Below are positions 42,224 through 48,645 of a stretch of DNA of 48,645 nt, in pieces; positions within the stretch are counted from its first letter, which is position 1, and each line of letters opens with the position of its first letter. The stretch covers positions 1-48,645 of the forward strand of contig JAGFJK010000283.1 of assembly GCA_024102795.1 (NCBI GenBank), written 5' to 3'. The notes beneath the pieces are model-generated. The model did not search any database, was not told the origin of the DNA, and saw only the letters and a list, made by a program, of their open reading frames with translations. The position numbers and the translations under genes were made by a program. Source of the DNA: Pirellulaceae bacterium. Lineage in GTDB: Bacteria > Planctomycetota > Planctomycetia > Pirellulales > Pirellulaceae.

Positions 42224-43579
42224 TCAAGCGGCGGCTCGTTGGTCAGCCATTACGGGCAGCTCGGCCGATGTTTCAGCAAGCAGCCGCTGGTACAGGTCGC
42301 GGTACTTGCCAGCCTGGATCGCCGCCGAGAACTCCCGTTCGACCAGGCTGCGTCCGTTGTGTCCCATCCGGCGGCCATCCTGCGGATGCTGAATCAGCCA
42401 GTTGATCTGGCGGGCCAGATCCTGGGAACTGCCGACTTGAGCCAGCAGGCCGGTTTGCTGCGGCCGCACGTAGTCGGGCAGACCGCCGGCGGCAAAGGCC
42501 ACGACCGGCGTCCCGCAGGCCAGAGCTTCGAGTCCGACCTGGGGCGAGTTGTCTTCGAGCGAAGGGACGACCACCAGGTCGGCCGCCGAGTAGAGCAGAG
42601 CCTGGCGGTGCGGATCATCGACGAAACCCACTTGCCGCAGTTCCACTCGTTCCGACGACGCGACGGTTTCCCGCGGTTCCAGACCGGCCAGACCTTCGGC
42701 GCGCCCAAAAACAACCACCAGGACGCGGCGTTTGTCGTTGAGCTGCGACAATGCGTCTAGCAATTCGCGGAAGCCCTTCCGCCGGTTCGCCACGTAGTCG
42801 GCGCCAAAGGCCAGCACCGTGCGGTCCGCGGGCAAGTTCCAGGCCTGCCGCGCGGCCAGCTTGTCATAGGGCTGGTATCGCTGTGTATCCACCGGATAGT
42901 TGATGACTTGAACGCTCCGGGCGTTGGCCAGCAGGCGGCTGCGTTTGGCCTGGCGGGCCATCCACTGGCTGGGAGCGACAATGTGCAGGTTCTTGCCCCG
43001 CAGAGCTCGCCGCTTGGCATGAAACGACACGTTGGCCAGGTCCTTGTCCCCCGGCTGTCCGAGTTGAGGACAGTTCTTGCATTCGGTCAGAAAAACGTCG
43101 CAGCGGCCGGCGTAGTGGCAGCCGCCAGTGAACGGATACATGTCGTGCAAGGTCCAGACGATCGGCGTTTCCGGCGGGATTGAGGCGAAGAACGAGGGAT
43201 AATCCAGCAGATTGGCCACCCAGTGCAGGTGCAGGATCCCGGATCCCAACAGCTCGGCCGGCAGCGGTGTGTGCACCGGCAGGCGGGCGGTGCTGAACAG
43301 TTCCAGGCCTTCCGGTCGTCCAGCCAGGGCTCGCTTCAATTGTCGCTTATGCCAGCGCCGGGCCAGCGAACCGGCGGCCCGCCGCCAGGCGGTTCGGAAC
43401 GGACCGGCGGGCGAGTTCCAGTTGAGCCGGTGGTAGGTTGGATCGTGGGCTGTCTGGGCATCGAGCCGCTGGGACCAGAAGCGGCTGTCCACGCCGATCG
43501 AGCATAACGCCTCGTGCAAGCGGCGCGCGGCCATCGCCGCGCCGCCATGGACCACCGTATTGAGGTGATTGACGATCAT
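42224..43579 (-). CDS. Family 4 glycosyltransferase (451 aa)
   Basis: The N-terminus MIVNHLNTVVHGGAAMAARR has the glycine-rich loop of GT-B enzymes. The HDMYPFTGGCHYAGRCD block, with Cys later in ECKNCPQ, is typical of the GT4 group that also has VAPSQWMARQ. The C-terminal donor-binding part shows VLAFGADYVANRRKGFRELL, VVVFGRAEG, and the E-x7-E type block SLEDNSPQVGLEALACGTPVVAF. The ATG at 43579 is chosen; the 17-codon extension upstream lacks support. It is the first gene of the three-gene operon. Confidence 0.93.
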   Translation of the reverse strand: MIVNHLNTVVHGGAAMAARRLHEALCSIGVDSRFWSQRLDAQTAHDPTYHRLNWNSPAGPFRTAWRRAAGSLARRWHKRQLKRALAGRPEGLELFSTARLPVHTPLPAELLGSGILHLHWVANLLDYPSFFASIPPETPIVWTLHDMYPFTGGCHYAGRCDVFLTECKNCPQLGQPGDKDLANVSFHAKRRALRGKNLHIVAPSQWMARQAKRSRLLANARSVQVINYPVDTQRYQPYDKLAARQAWNLPADRTVLAFGADYVANRRKGFRELLDALSQLNDKRRVLVVVFGRAEGLAGLEPRETVASSERVELRQVGFVDDPHRQALLYSAADLVVVPSLEDNSPQVGLEALACGTPVVAFAAGGLPDYVRPQQTGLLAQVGSSQDLARQINWLIQHPQDGRRMGHNGRSLVEREFSAAIQAGKYRDLYQRLLAETSAELPVMADQRAAA

Positions 43580-43850
43580 GTTGGTTCGAGTGGATCCCCG
43601 GTGGGAGCAGCCGCCCGCCCCGGCGGGCAAGGGAGGCGGACATTAGCAGAACCGCCGGGCGGCGACAACACGAGTCTCTGTCGCGACCGCCAGGGCGAGG
43701 CGTTCGACCCGTGTGCCGCCACACTTTCCCGTGTGCCGCCATACTTTGCCGGGCATCGCCACACTTCGCCGCGCCGCTTTCCCCCCAGCATGGACTCTGC
43801 TAGACTCGGCGACGGGATTTCGCGTTGGTTGCCGTGAACCGGGAGCAGCG
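43580..43850. other. 271-bp divergent region with 20-bp tandem repeat
   Basis: It separates the glycosyltransferase operon from the DinB gene and must hold the promoters for both. It contains the three-copy repeat at 43711-43770. No clear promoter motif was picked out. Confidence 0.45.
43711..43770 (+). repeat. Tandem 20-bp repeat, three copies
   Basis: GTGTGCCGCCACACTTTCCC, GTGTGCCGCCATACTTTGCC and GGGCATCGCCACACTTCGCC follow one another directly. It could be a protein-binding site or a genomic repeat. Confidence 0.8.
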
Positions 43851-44339
43851 ATGAGCACGATTGACGTACTGGCCAAGAGCTATGAATTCTACCGCGGCCG
43901 CACGCTGGAGCTGCTGGTCCGGGTCGAGCAGGAAGCCGATCCGCTGGCCGTGCTTGGCTGGCGCCCGGGACCGGGCCGAGCGCATATCGCCTGGCAACTG
44001 ATGCATATTGGAGTGACCGAGGAGATCTTCGCCACCGAACGGCTGGCGCCGGACAAGCCGGGCACCATGACCGAACTCTGGCCGCGCTTCCGCGGCGGCA
44101 GCACGCCCGACGATCAAATCCCCGCGCCGGACGAGATCCGCCGAACGCTTGACGTCGGCAGGTCCCAACTGCTTGACACGCTGTCGCGGCTAACCGAAGC
44201 CAACCTGGGTGACATCCCGGAAGCGCTCCGCCAGCGGGGTCTGACCGTGCAACAAGTCCTGTACATCATCGGCTGGCACGAAGCGCATCACCAGGGCCAG
44301 GCACACCTGACCCTGAACCTGTACAAGCAGCAGGCGTGA
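43851..44339 (+). CDS. DinB-family protein (putative metal-binding)
   Basis: The 162-residue protein is a four-helix bundle of the DinB/YfiT superfamily. The three metal-binding histidines are visible: one in WQLMHIGVTEE and two in the late WHEAHHQGQAHL. Such proteins are thiol-dependent transferases or hydrolases in some lineages and of unknown function in most. The ATG at 43851 is the first that gives the normal N-terminus MSTIDVLAKSYEFYRG. The next gene, encoding a secreted propeller, starts 48 bp downstream, so they may be co-transcribed. Confidence 0.9.
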   Translation: MSTIDVLAKSYEFYRGRTLELLVRVEQEADPLAVLGWRPGPGRAHIAWQLMHIGVTEEIFATERLAPDKPGTMTELWPRFRGGSTPDDQIPAPDEIRRTLDVGRSQLLDTLSRLTEANLGDIPEALRQRGLTVQQVLYIIGWHEAHHQGQAHLTLNLYKQQA

Positions 44340-44387
44340 CGCGCGCCGAACCAAAGAGGACGGGGGCAATTTTCCGGGAGATTCGCC

Positions 44388-45713
44388 ATGATCCGCGGTT
44401 GCACGTTCCTGGTGATCGTACAGGTGGCGACGCTGGCCGCGGCAGCCGATTGGCCGCAGTGGATGGGGCCGGGCCGCGACGGCGTCTGGTCCGAAACGGG
44501 CATCGTCGACCAGTTCCCGGAAGGTGGTTTGACGTATCTCTGGAGAAGGCCGATCCATGGCGGCTTTGCGGGCCCGGCGGTTGCCGGCGGCAAAGTCTAT
44601 GTCACCGACTACCTGAAATCGTCCGGCGACGACAAGCCGGCGCCGACCCGCAGAAACGAGCTGCGGGGGCAGGAACGCGTGCTGTGCCTCGATGCCCGGA
44701 CCGGGGACGAGCTCTGGGTACATCAGTACGACTGCAACTACTCGATCAGCTACCCCGCCGGGCCGCGCTGCACTCCCACGGTGGCCGGCGATAAAGTGTT
44801 TACGCTCGGCGCCATGGGCGATCTATTCTGTCTTGACGCGGCCAGTGGTCGCGTGATCTGGTCCAAGAACCTGCCCCGGGCCTACGACGCGCCGCTGCCT
44901 TTGTGGGGTTTTGCCGGGCATCCGCTGGTCCACGGAAACCTGTTAATCTGCACTGCCGGCGGCGAGAACAGCGCGGTCGTGGCGCTGAACAAGGAGACCG
45001 GCGAGGAAGTCTGGAAGGCGCTCAACACGCCAGAAATCGGCTACAGTCCTCCCACGCTGATCGAAGCGGGAGGGGTCACGCAGTTGCTGATCTTTCACGG
45101 CAAGAGCATCAACAGCTTGAACCCCGCCACGGGACAACTCTACTGGACCGAACCGCTGGCCACCGCCTACGGGATGGCCATCATGGCGCCGCGCAAGGAC
45201 GGAGAGTATCTGTTCGCGGGCGGTCACAACGGCAGGTCCCTGGGCCTGCGGCTTGACCCGTCGATGCCGGCCGTCACGGTCGCCTGGCGCGGGTCGCGAA
45301 CCATCGGGCTGGCGCCGGTCAGCGGCACGCCGTTTGTCGTGGACGGTGTGGCCTACGGCATCGACGGCAACGGGTTGTTTCGAGCGGTCCGCATTGACAC
45401 GGGAGAGCGTTTGTGGGCCACATCCAGGCCCGTCAACGGGCGCGACGACGAGCAGCGCAGCGGCGCCAACGAAGGGGCCACCTTCGTGACCAGGAATGGC
45501 GAACGATACTTCATCTTTGGCGAAAACGGCGACCTGGTCATCGCCCGGTTGACGCCGCAGCGGTACGACGAAATCAGCCGGACGAAACTGCTGGATCCCG
45601 TCGGCGTCGGGCTGGGCCGCCAGATCGTCTGGAGTCACCCGGCGTATGCCGACAAATGCGTCTTCGCCCGGAACGACCGGGAAATCGTCTGCGCGTCACT
45701 GGCCGCGGAATAG
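44388..45713 (+). CDS. Secreted PQQ-like beta-propeller protein
   Basis: The 441-residue protein begins with a signal peptide (MIRGCTFLVIVQVATLAAA, before ADWPQW). DWPQWMGPGRDGVW is the typical start of the many planctomycete propellers of this kind. Propeller blades are seen as tryptophan-docking repeats: VLCLDARTGDELWVHQYD, LFCLDAASGRVIWSKNL, VVALNKETGEEVWKALN and FRAVRIDTGERLWATSR. It has no residues I can identify for binding PQQ, so it is probably a scaffold or binding protein outside the cytoplasm. It ends 9 bp before the sialidase-like gene. Confidence 0.9.
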   Translation: MIRGCTFLVIVQVATLAAAADWPQWMGPGRDGVWSETGIVDQFPEGGLTYLWRRPIHGGFAGPAVAGGKVYVTDYLKSSGDDKPAPTRRNELRGQERVLCLDARTGDELWVHQYDCNYSISYPAGPRCTPTVAGDKVFTLGAMGDLFCLDAASGRVIWSKNLPRAYDAPLPLWGFAGHPLVHGNLLICTAGGENSAVVALNKETGEEVWKALNTPEIGYSPPTLIEAGGVTQLLIFHGKSINSLNPATGQLYWTEPLATAYGMAIMAPRKDGEYLFAGGHNGRSLGLRLDPSMPAVTVAWRGSRTIGLAPVSGTPFVVDGVAYGIDGNGLFRAVRIDTGERLWATSRPVNGRDDEQRSGANEGATFVTRNGERYFIFGENGDLVIARLTPQRYDEISRTKLLDPVGVGLGRQIVWSHPAYADKCVFARNDREIVCASLAAE

Positions 45714-45722
45714 GAGTCATTC

Positions 45723-46868
45723 ATGTCGATGTCTCAGCAATCGAAATCGTGGGCCGGCAGCATCGTATCGCTGGGGGCGGCGGCCAGTCTGTGGCTGAGC
45801 CTGCTGGGCGCGGGCCGCTGCGGCGCCCTGGCCGACGAACTGCAGCTTGACAGCCGCTGCCGGCCGCTGCCCCACCAGTTGCTCGGACCGTTCGCTCACG
45901 TCCGCGACGGCGTCCTGGCGATCGAAAGCGAGTCGACACGCGTCAGCTCCGACAGCGGACGCACCTGGTCCGACCCCCGCCCGCTGTTTCCAGCCGGCAC
46001 GCCGATCACGGTCAGCAACGAACGGGCTCTGCTGCGGACGCGCGAAGGGGTGCTGATTGCCGCGTTCATGAACCTCAAGGAGCGGAACTGGACCTGGAAG
46101 AACGAACTGCACGACGCGCCGGGAGCCGTCCTGCCGACCTACGCTATGCGCAGCACGGACGACGGGGCGACCTGGCAGGACGTGCAGAAGTTGCACGACG
46201 ACTGGTCCGGAGCCGTCCGCGACATGATCCAGACCAGCGACGGCCGAGTGATCTTCACCGCCATGAAGATGCGCCACGATCCCGGCCGGCACTCGGTCCT
46301 GACCTATTCGTCCACCGACCAGGGCCAGACCTGGCGGCCCAGCAACCTGATCGACCTGGGCGGTCGCGGCCACCACGGGGGCGTGACCGAACCAACTCTG
46401 GCCGAACTGCGGGAAGGGCGGCTGTGGATGCTGATCCGCACCAACTGGGGCGAATTCTGGTCCGGGTACAGCCACGACGGCGGCCGCTTCTGGCGCGTGC
46501 TGCAACCGTCGGGTATCCCCGCCAGCAGCGCGCCGGCCATGCTGCAGCGGCTGGCCAGCGGCCGGCTGTTGCTGGTCTGGAACCGCCCCTGGCCCGAGGG
46601 CCAGAGCGACTGGCCCAAGTCGGGCGGAGACGGGCTGTGGTCCGACACGCCGGTCAGCAACCACCGCGAACAACTGTCGCTGGCCCTGTCCGACGACGAC
46701 GGCAAGAGCTGGACGCCGCCGGTCGTGATCGCTCGCCAGGCCGGCACCTGGCTGGCATATCCCTACGTGTTCGAGTACCAGCCGGGCCTGCTGTGGCTGA
46801 CGACCATGCAGGGCAAGGTGCGGGTGGAACTGCGGGAGGAAGAGTTCGTGGAGGCGGACAAGGAGTGA
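45723..46868 (+). CDS. Secreted sialidase-like (BNR repeat) protein
   Basis: The 381-residue protein has a long signal peptide (about 1-38, ending CGALA-DE). Five Asp-box (SxDxGxxW) repeats mark a six-bladed sialidase-type propeller: SSDSGRTWSD, STDDGATWQD, STDQGQTWRP, SHDGGRFWRV and SDDDGKSWTP. The usual catalytic Arg triad and Tyr/Glu pair are not clear, so the substrate is unknown; other glycoside or glycan-binding roles are possible. The gene starts 9 bp after the PQQ-like gene, so the two form an operon. It converges on pntB. Confidence 0.88.
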   Translation: MSMSQQSKSWAGSIVSLGAAASLWLSLLGAGRCGALADELQLDSRCRPLPHQLLGPFAHVRDGVLAIESESTRVSSDSGRTWSDPRPLFPAGTPITVSNERALLRTREGVLIAAFMNLKERNWTWKNELHDAPGAVLPTYAMRSTDDGATWQDVQKLHDDWSGAVRDMIQTSDGRVIFTAMKMRHDPGRHSVLTYSSTDQGQTWRPSNLIDLGGRGHHGGVTEPTLAELREGRLWMLIRTNWGEFWSGYSHDGGRFWRVLQPSGIPASSAPAMLQRLASGRLLLVWNRPWPEGQSDWPKSGGDGLWSDTPVSNHREQLSLALSDDDGKSWTPPVVIARQAGTWLAYPYVFEYQPGLLWLTTMQGKVRVELREEEFVEADKE

Positions 46869-46910
46869 ACCTGAAGGTGGCAGGCCGGAGGCCCAGCAGC
46901 ACCGGGAAGC

Positions 46911-48284
46911 TCAGGTTTCCTTGAGCGCGGCGACGATGTCGAGGACCGCCTTCTGGCCGTCGGCGAACAGCATCAGCGTGTTGTCGGCGGCGAACAGCGG
47001 GTTGGGGATGCCGGCAAACCCCGGACTCAAGCTGCGTTTCACCACGATCACGGTGCGGGCCTTGTCGACATCAATGATCGGCATGCCGGCGATCGGGCTC
47101 TTGGGATCGGTCCGGGCCACCGGGTTGACCACGTCATTGGCCCCGATCACGATCGCCACGTCGACCGTTTCCAGCGTGGGGTTGATCTCGTTCATCTCCT
47201 TGAGTTGCTCGTACGGCACGTCGGCTTCGGCCAGCAGCACGTTCATGTGGCCCGGCATGCGGCCGGCCACCGGATGGATGGCGTACTCCACCTGGCAGCC
47301 GCGTTCCTCCAGCAGCTTGCCCAGGTTTCGCACGGCGTGCTGTGCCTGGGCGACGGCCATGCCGTAACCTGGGACGAAGACGACGCGCTGAGCGGAATCG
47401 AGGATCATCGCCACGTCGTCGGGCGAGGTGCTGCGGACGTTGGCGTAGACTTCCTTGGCGTCGCTGACGCTGCCCGCCTCCATCACTCCGAACAGCACGT
47501 GGGTCAACGAGCGATTCATGGCCTTGCACATCAGTTGCGTGAGGATAATGCCCGAAGCCCCGACCAGCGAACCGCTGATGATCAGCACATTGTTGTTGAC
47601 GACAAACCCGGTCGCGGCCGCGGCCAGGCCGGAGTAGGAGTTGAGCAGGGCAATCACGACGGGCATGTCGGCCCCGCCGATCGGCAGCACCAGCATCAGC
47701 CCCAGCAGGCTGGCCAGGACAACCAGCGGCAGGTAGGCCCAGCTCCAGGCTTCGCCCAGCAGCATCAGGCCGCCCAGGACGACGACACCGGCAGCCAGCG
47801 CGGCGTTGATCGCCTGCTGCCCGGTGACGCTGAACGGCTTGCGGAATGCCTTCAATTCCTGCAGCTTGGCGTAGGCCACCAGGCTGCCCCAGAAAGTCAC
47901 CGCACCGATGATCCCGGTGGCGGCGGTGGCCAGGATGCTGTGCGGCGGCTGCTTGCCGGCGTACATCAGCGCCGCGCCGGCCACCAGGACCGATGCCGCT
48001 CCGCCCGACCCGTTGAACAGGGCCACCAGTTGCGGCATGGCGGTCATCTGGATCTTTACCGCCAGCACGGCGCCGACGGCCGAGCCGACGACCAACCCCA
48101 CGGCGATCAGCGGCAAACTGCCCGGGACCAACCCGACCAGGGCCAACAGCGTGGCCAGCAACATGCCGCCCGCCCCGAACAGGTTGCCGCGCACGGCCGT
48201 CTTCGGGTGCGTCATGAACTTCAGCCCGAAGATGAACAGGACGGCGGCCACCAGGTAGGCCAATTGCAACAGCAGTTCGGTCAC
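46911..48284 (-). CDS. pntB: NAD(P)+ transhydrogenase beta subunit
   Basis: The subunit moves protons across the membrane and binds NADP(H), coupling the proton gradient to NADPH formation. The N-terminal half has about eight to nine hydrophobic helices. The C-terminal half is the NADP-binding domain, with VFVPGYGMAVAQAQH, a GANDVVNPVARTDPKSPIAG block and VVKRSLSPGFAGIPNPLF, all family signatures. The length of 457 aa is normal. It follows a short alpha-subunit gene on the same strand, 84 bp upstream, as expected for the split three-gene form. Confidence 0.96.
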   Translation of the reverse strand: MTELLLQLAYLVAAVLFIFGLKFMTHPKTAVRGNLFGAGGMLLATLLALVGLVPGSLPLIAVGLVVGSAVGAVLAVKIQMTAMPQLVALFNGSGGAASVLVAGAALMYAGKQPPHSILATAATGIIGAVTFWGSLVAYAKLQELKAFRKPFSVTGQQAINAALAAGVVVLGGLMLLGEAWSWAYLPLVVLASLLGLMLVLPIGGADMPVVIALLNSYSGLAAAATGFVVNNNVLIISGSLVGASGIILTQLMCKAMNRSLTHVLFGVMEAGSVSDAKEVYANVRSTSPDDVAMILDSAQRVVFVPGYGMAVAQAQHAVRNLGKLLEERGCQVEYAIHPVAGRMPGHMNVLLAEADVPYEQLKEMNEINPTLETVDVAIVIGANDVVNPVARTDPKSPIAGMPIIDVDKARTVIVVKRSLSPGFAGIPNPLFAADNTLMLFADGQKAVLDIVAALKET

Positions 48285-48368
48285 GGTGCTATGCCTTTCT
48301 CGAAGCCATCGCCGCTGGGAAGCGCCGGCGTGACGCGGACCGCGACCGGCGGAAACGGCCGGCGCGAG

Positions 48369-48645
48369 CTACTTTCTTTTCTTGTGTTGAAACATCGACA
48401 GCATGCGGTGCGTCACCAGGAATCCGCCGACCACGTTGACCGTGGCCAGCACCAGAGCCAGCACACCGACGCCGGTTGGAATCCCGCCCGCACCGGCGCC
48501 CGTCACCAGCAGCGCCCCCACGATCGTGATGCCGCTGATCGCATTCGATCCCGACATCAACGGTGTGTGCAGCGTGGGAGGAACCTTGGTAATGATTTCA
48601 AAGCCCACAAAAATCGCCAGCACGAAGATGGTCAGGCTGGCCACC
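48369..48645 (-). CDS. NAD(P)+ transhydrogenase alpha subunit, membrane part (PntAB/PntA2), cut by window edge
   Basis: The visible 91 residues hold about three hydrophobic helices: LTIFVLAIFVGFEII, ISGITIVGALLVTGAGA and VLALVLATVNVVGGFLV. The LHTPLMSGSNAISG segment is the signature of the membrane part of the alpha subunit. In split transhydrogenases this is a separate gene of about 100 codons, so probably only a few N-terminal residues are missing. The first visible codon (GTG, 48644) may be internal. The soluble alpha subunit gene should lie just beyond the window. Confidence 0.88.
   Translation of the reverse strand, partial: VASLTIFVLAIFVGFEIITKVPPTLHTPLMSGSNAISGITIVGALLVTGAGAGGIPTGVGVLALVLATVNVVGGFLVTHRMLSMFQHKKRK

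Overview
The window reads as chromosomal DNA of a high-GC planctomycete, most likely of the Pirellulales type. This is inferred from an ECF sigma factor of the planctomycete-expanded type coupled to a transmembrane Ser/Thr kinase, a secreted DUF1080 protein, secreted sialidase-like and PQQ-like propellers, a vanadium haloperoxidase, and many short palindromic intergenic repeats. No rRNA, transposase, integrase or CRISPR array was seen. One tRNA gene, tRNA-Arg(TCG), is present.

Layout. 1-8.2 kb: a restriction-modification pair (helicase-nuclease upstream of a beta-class methyltransferase), two unrecognised genes whose divergent start codons overlap in a CATG, and a WD40 remnant, ending at tRNA-Arg. 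This is the most accessory-looking part. 8.5-16 kb: an FHA protein, then a long minus-strand series: pentapeptide-repeat protein, acetolactate synthase small subunit, ketol-acid reductoisomerase, a small conserved protein, a radical SAM enzyme, a small membrane protein, a 2-keto acid decarboxylase that keeps all pyruvate-decarboxylase catalytic residues, and a SAM methyltransferase. 16.4-19.3 kb: scpA, a metallo-beta-lactamase-fold hydrolase and hemW on the plus strand. 19.3-26 kb: a glycosyltransferase, an HTTM membrane protein, a double TM2 protein, DUF1080 and a baeRF protein, separated by large inverted-repeat structures. 26.4-34.8 kb: an aldehyde dehydrogenase translationally coupled to a Cys-type formate-dehydrogenase-like molybdoenzyme, a haloperoxidase, a Tat-exported protein of unknown function, a lipoprotein and a HlyIII/PAQR protein. 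35.1-40.1 kb: glycogen synthase, the sigma factor/Cache-kinase pair and a divergent FixJ-like regulator with a pseudo-receiver. 40.4-43.6 kb: three glycosyltransferases in one operon. 43.9-48.6 kb: a DinB protein, two secreted propellers, and pntB with part of the second alpha subunit of a split transhydrogenase.

The best candidates for something not described before are: (a) the sigma factor, Cache-kinase and pseudo-receiver module at 36.3-40.1 kb; (b) the keto-acid decarboxylase/membrane protein/methyltransferase operon at 9.2-12.2 kb; (c) the aldehyde dehydrogenase/Cys-FDH pair at 26.4-30.1 kb; (d) the unknown divergent gene pair between the restriction system and tRNA-Arg; and (e) several families of dispersed palindromic repeats, one of which is read in frame as the N-terminus of HemW.

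All functional assignments rest on motifs read by eye. No database search was run.
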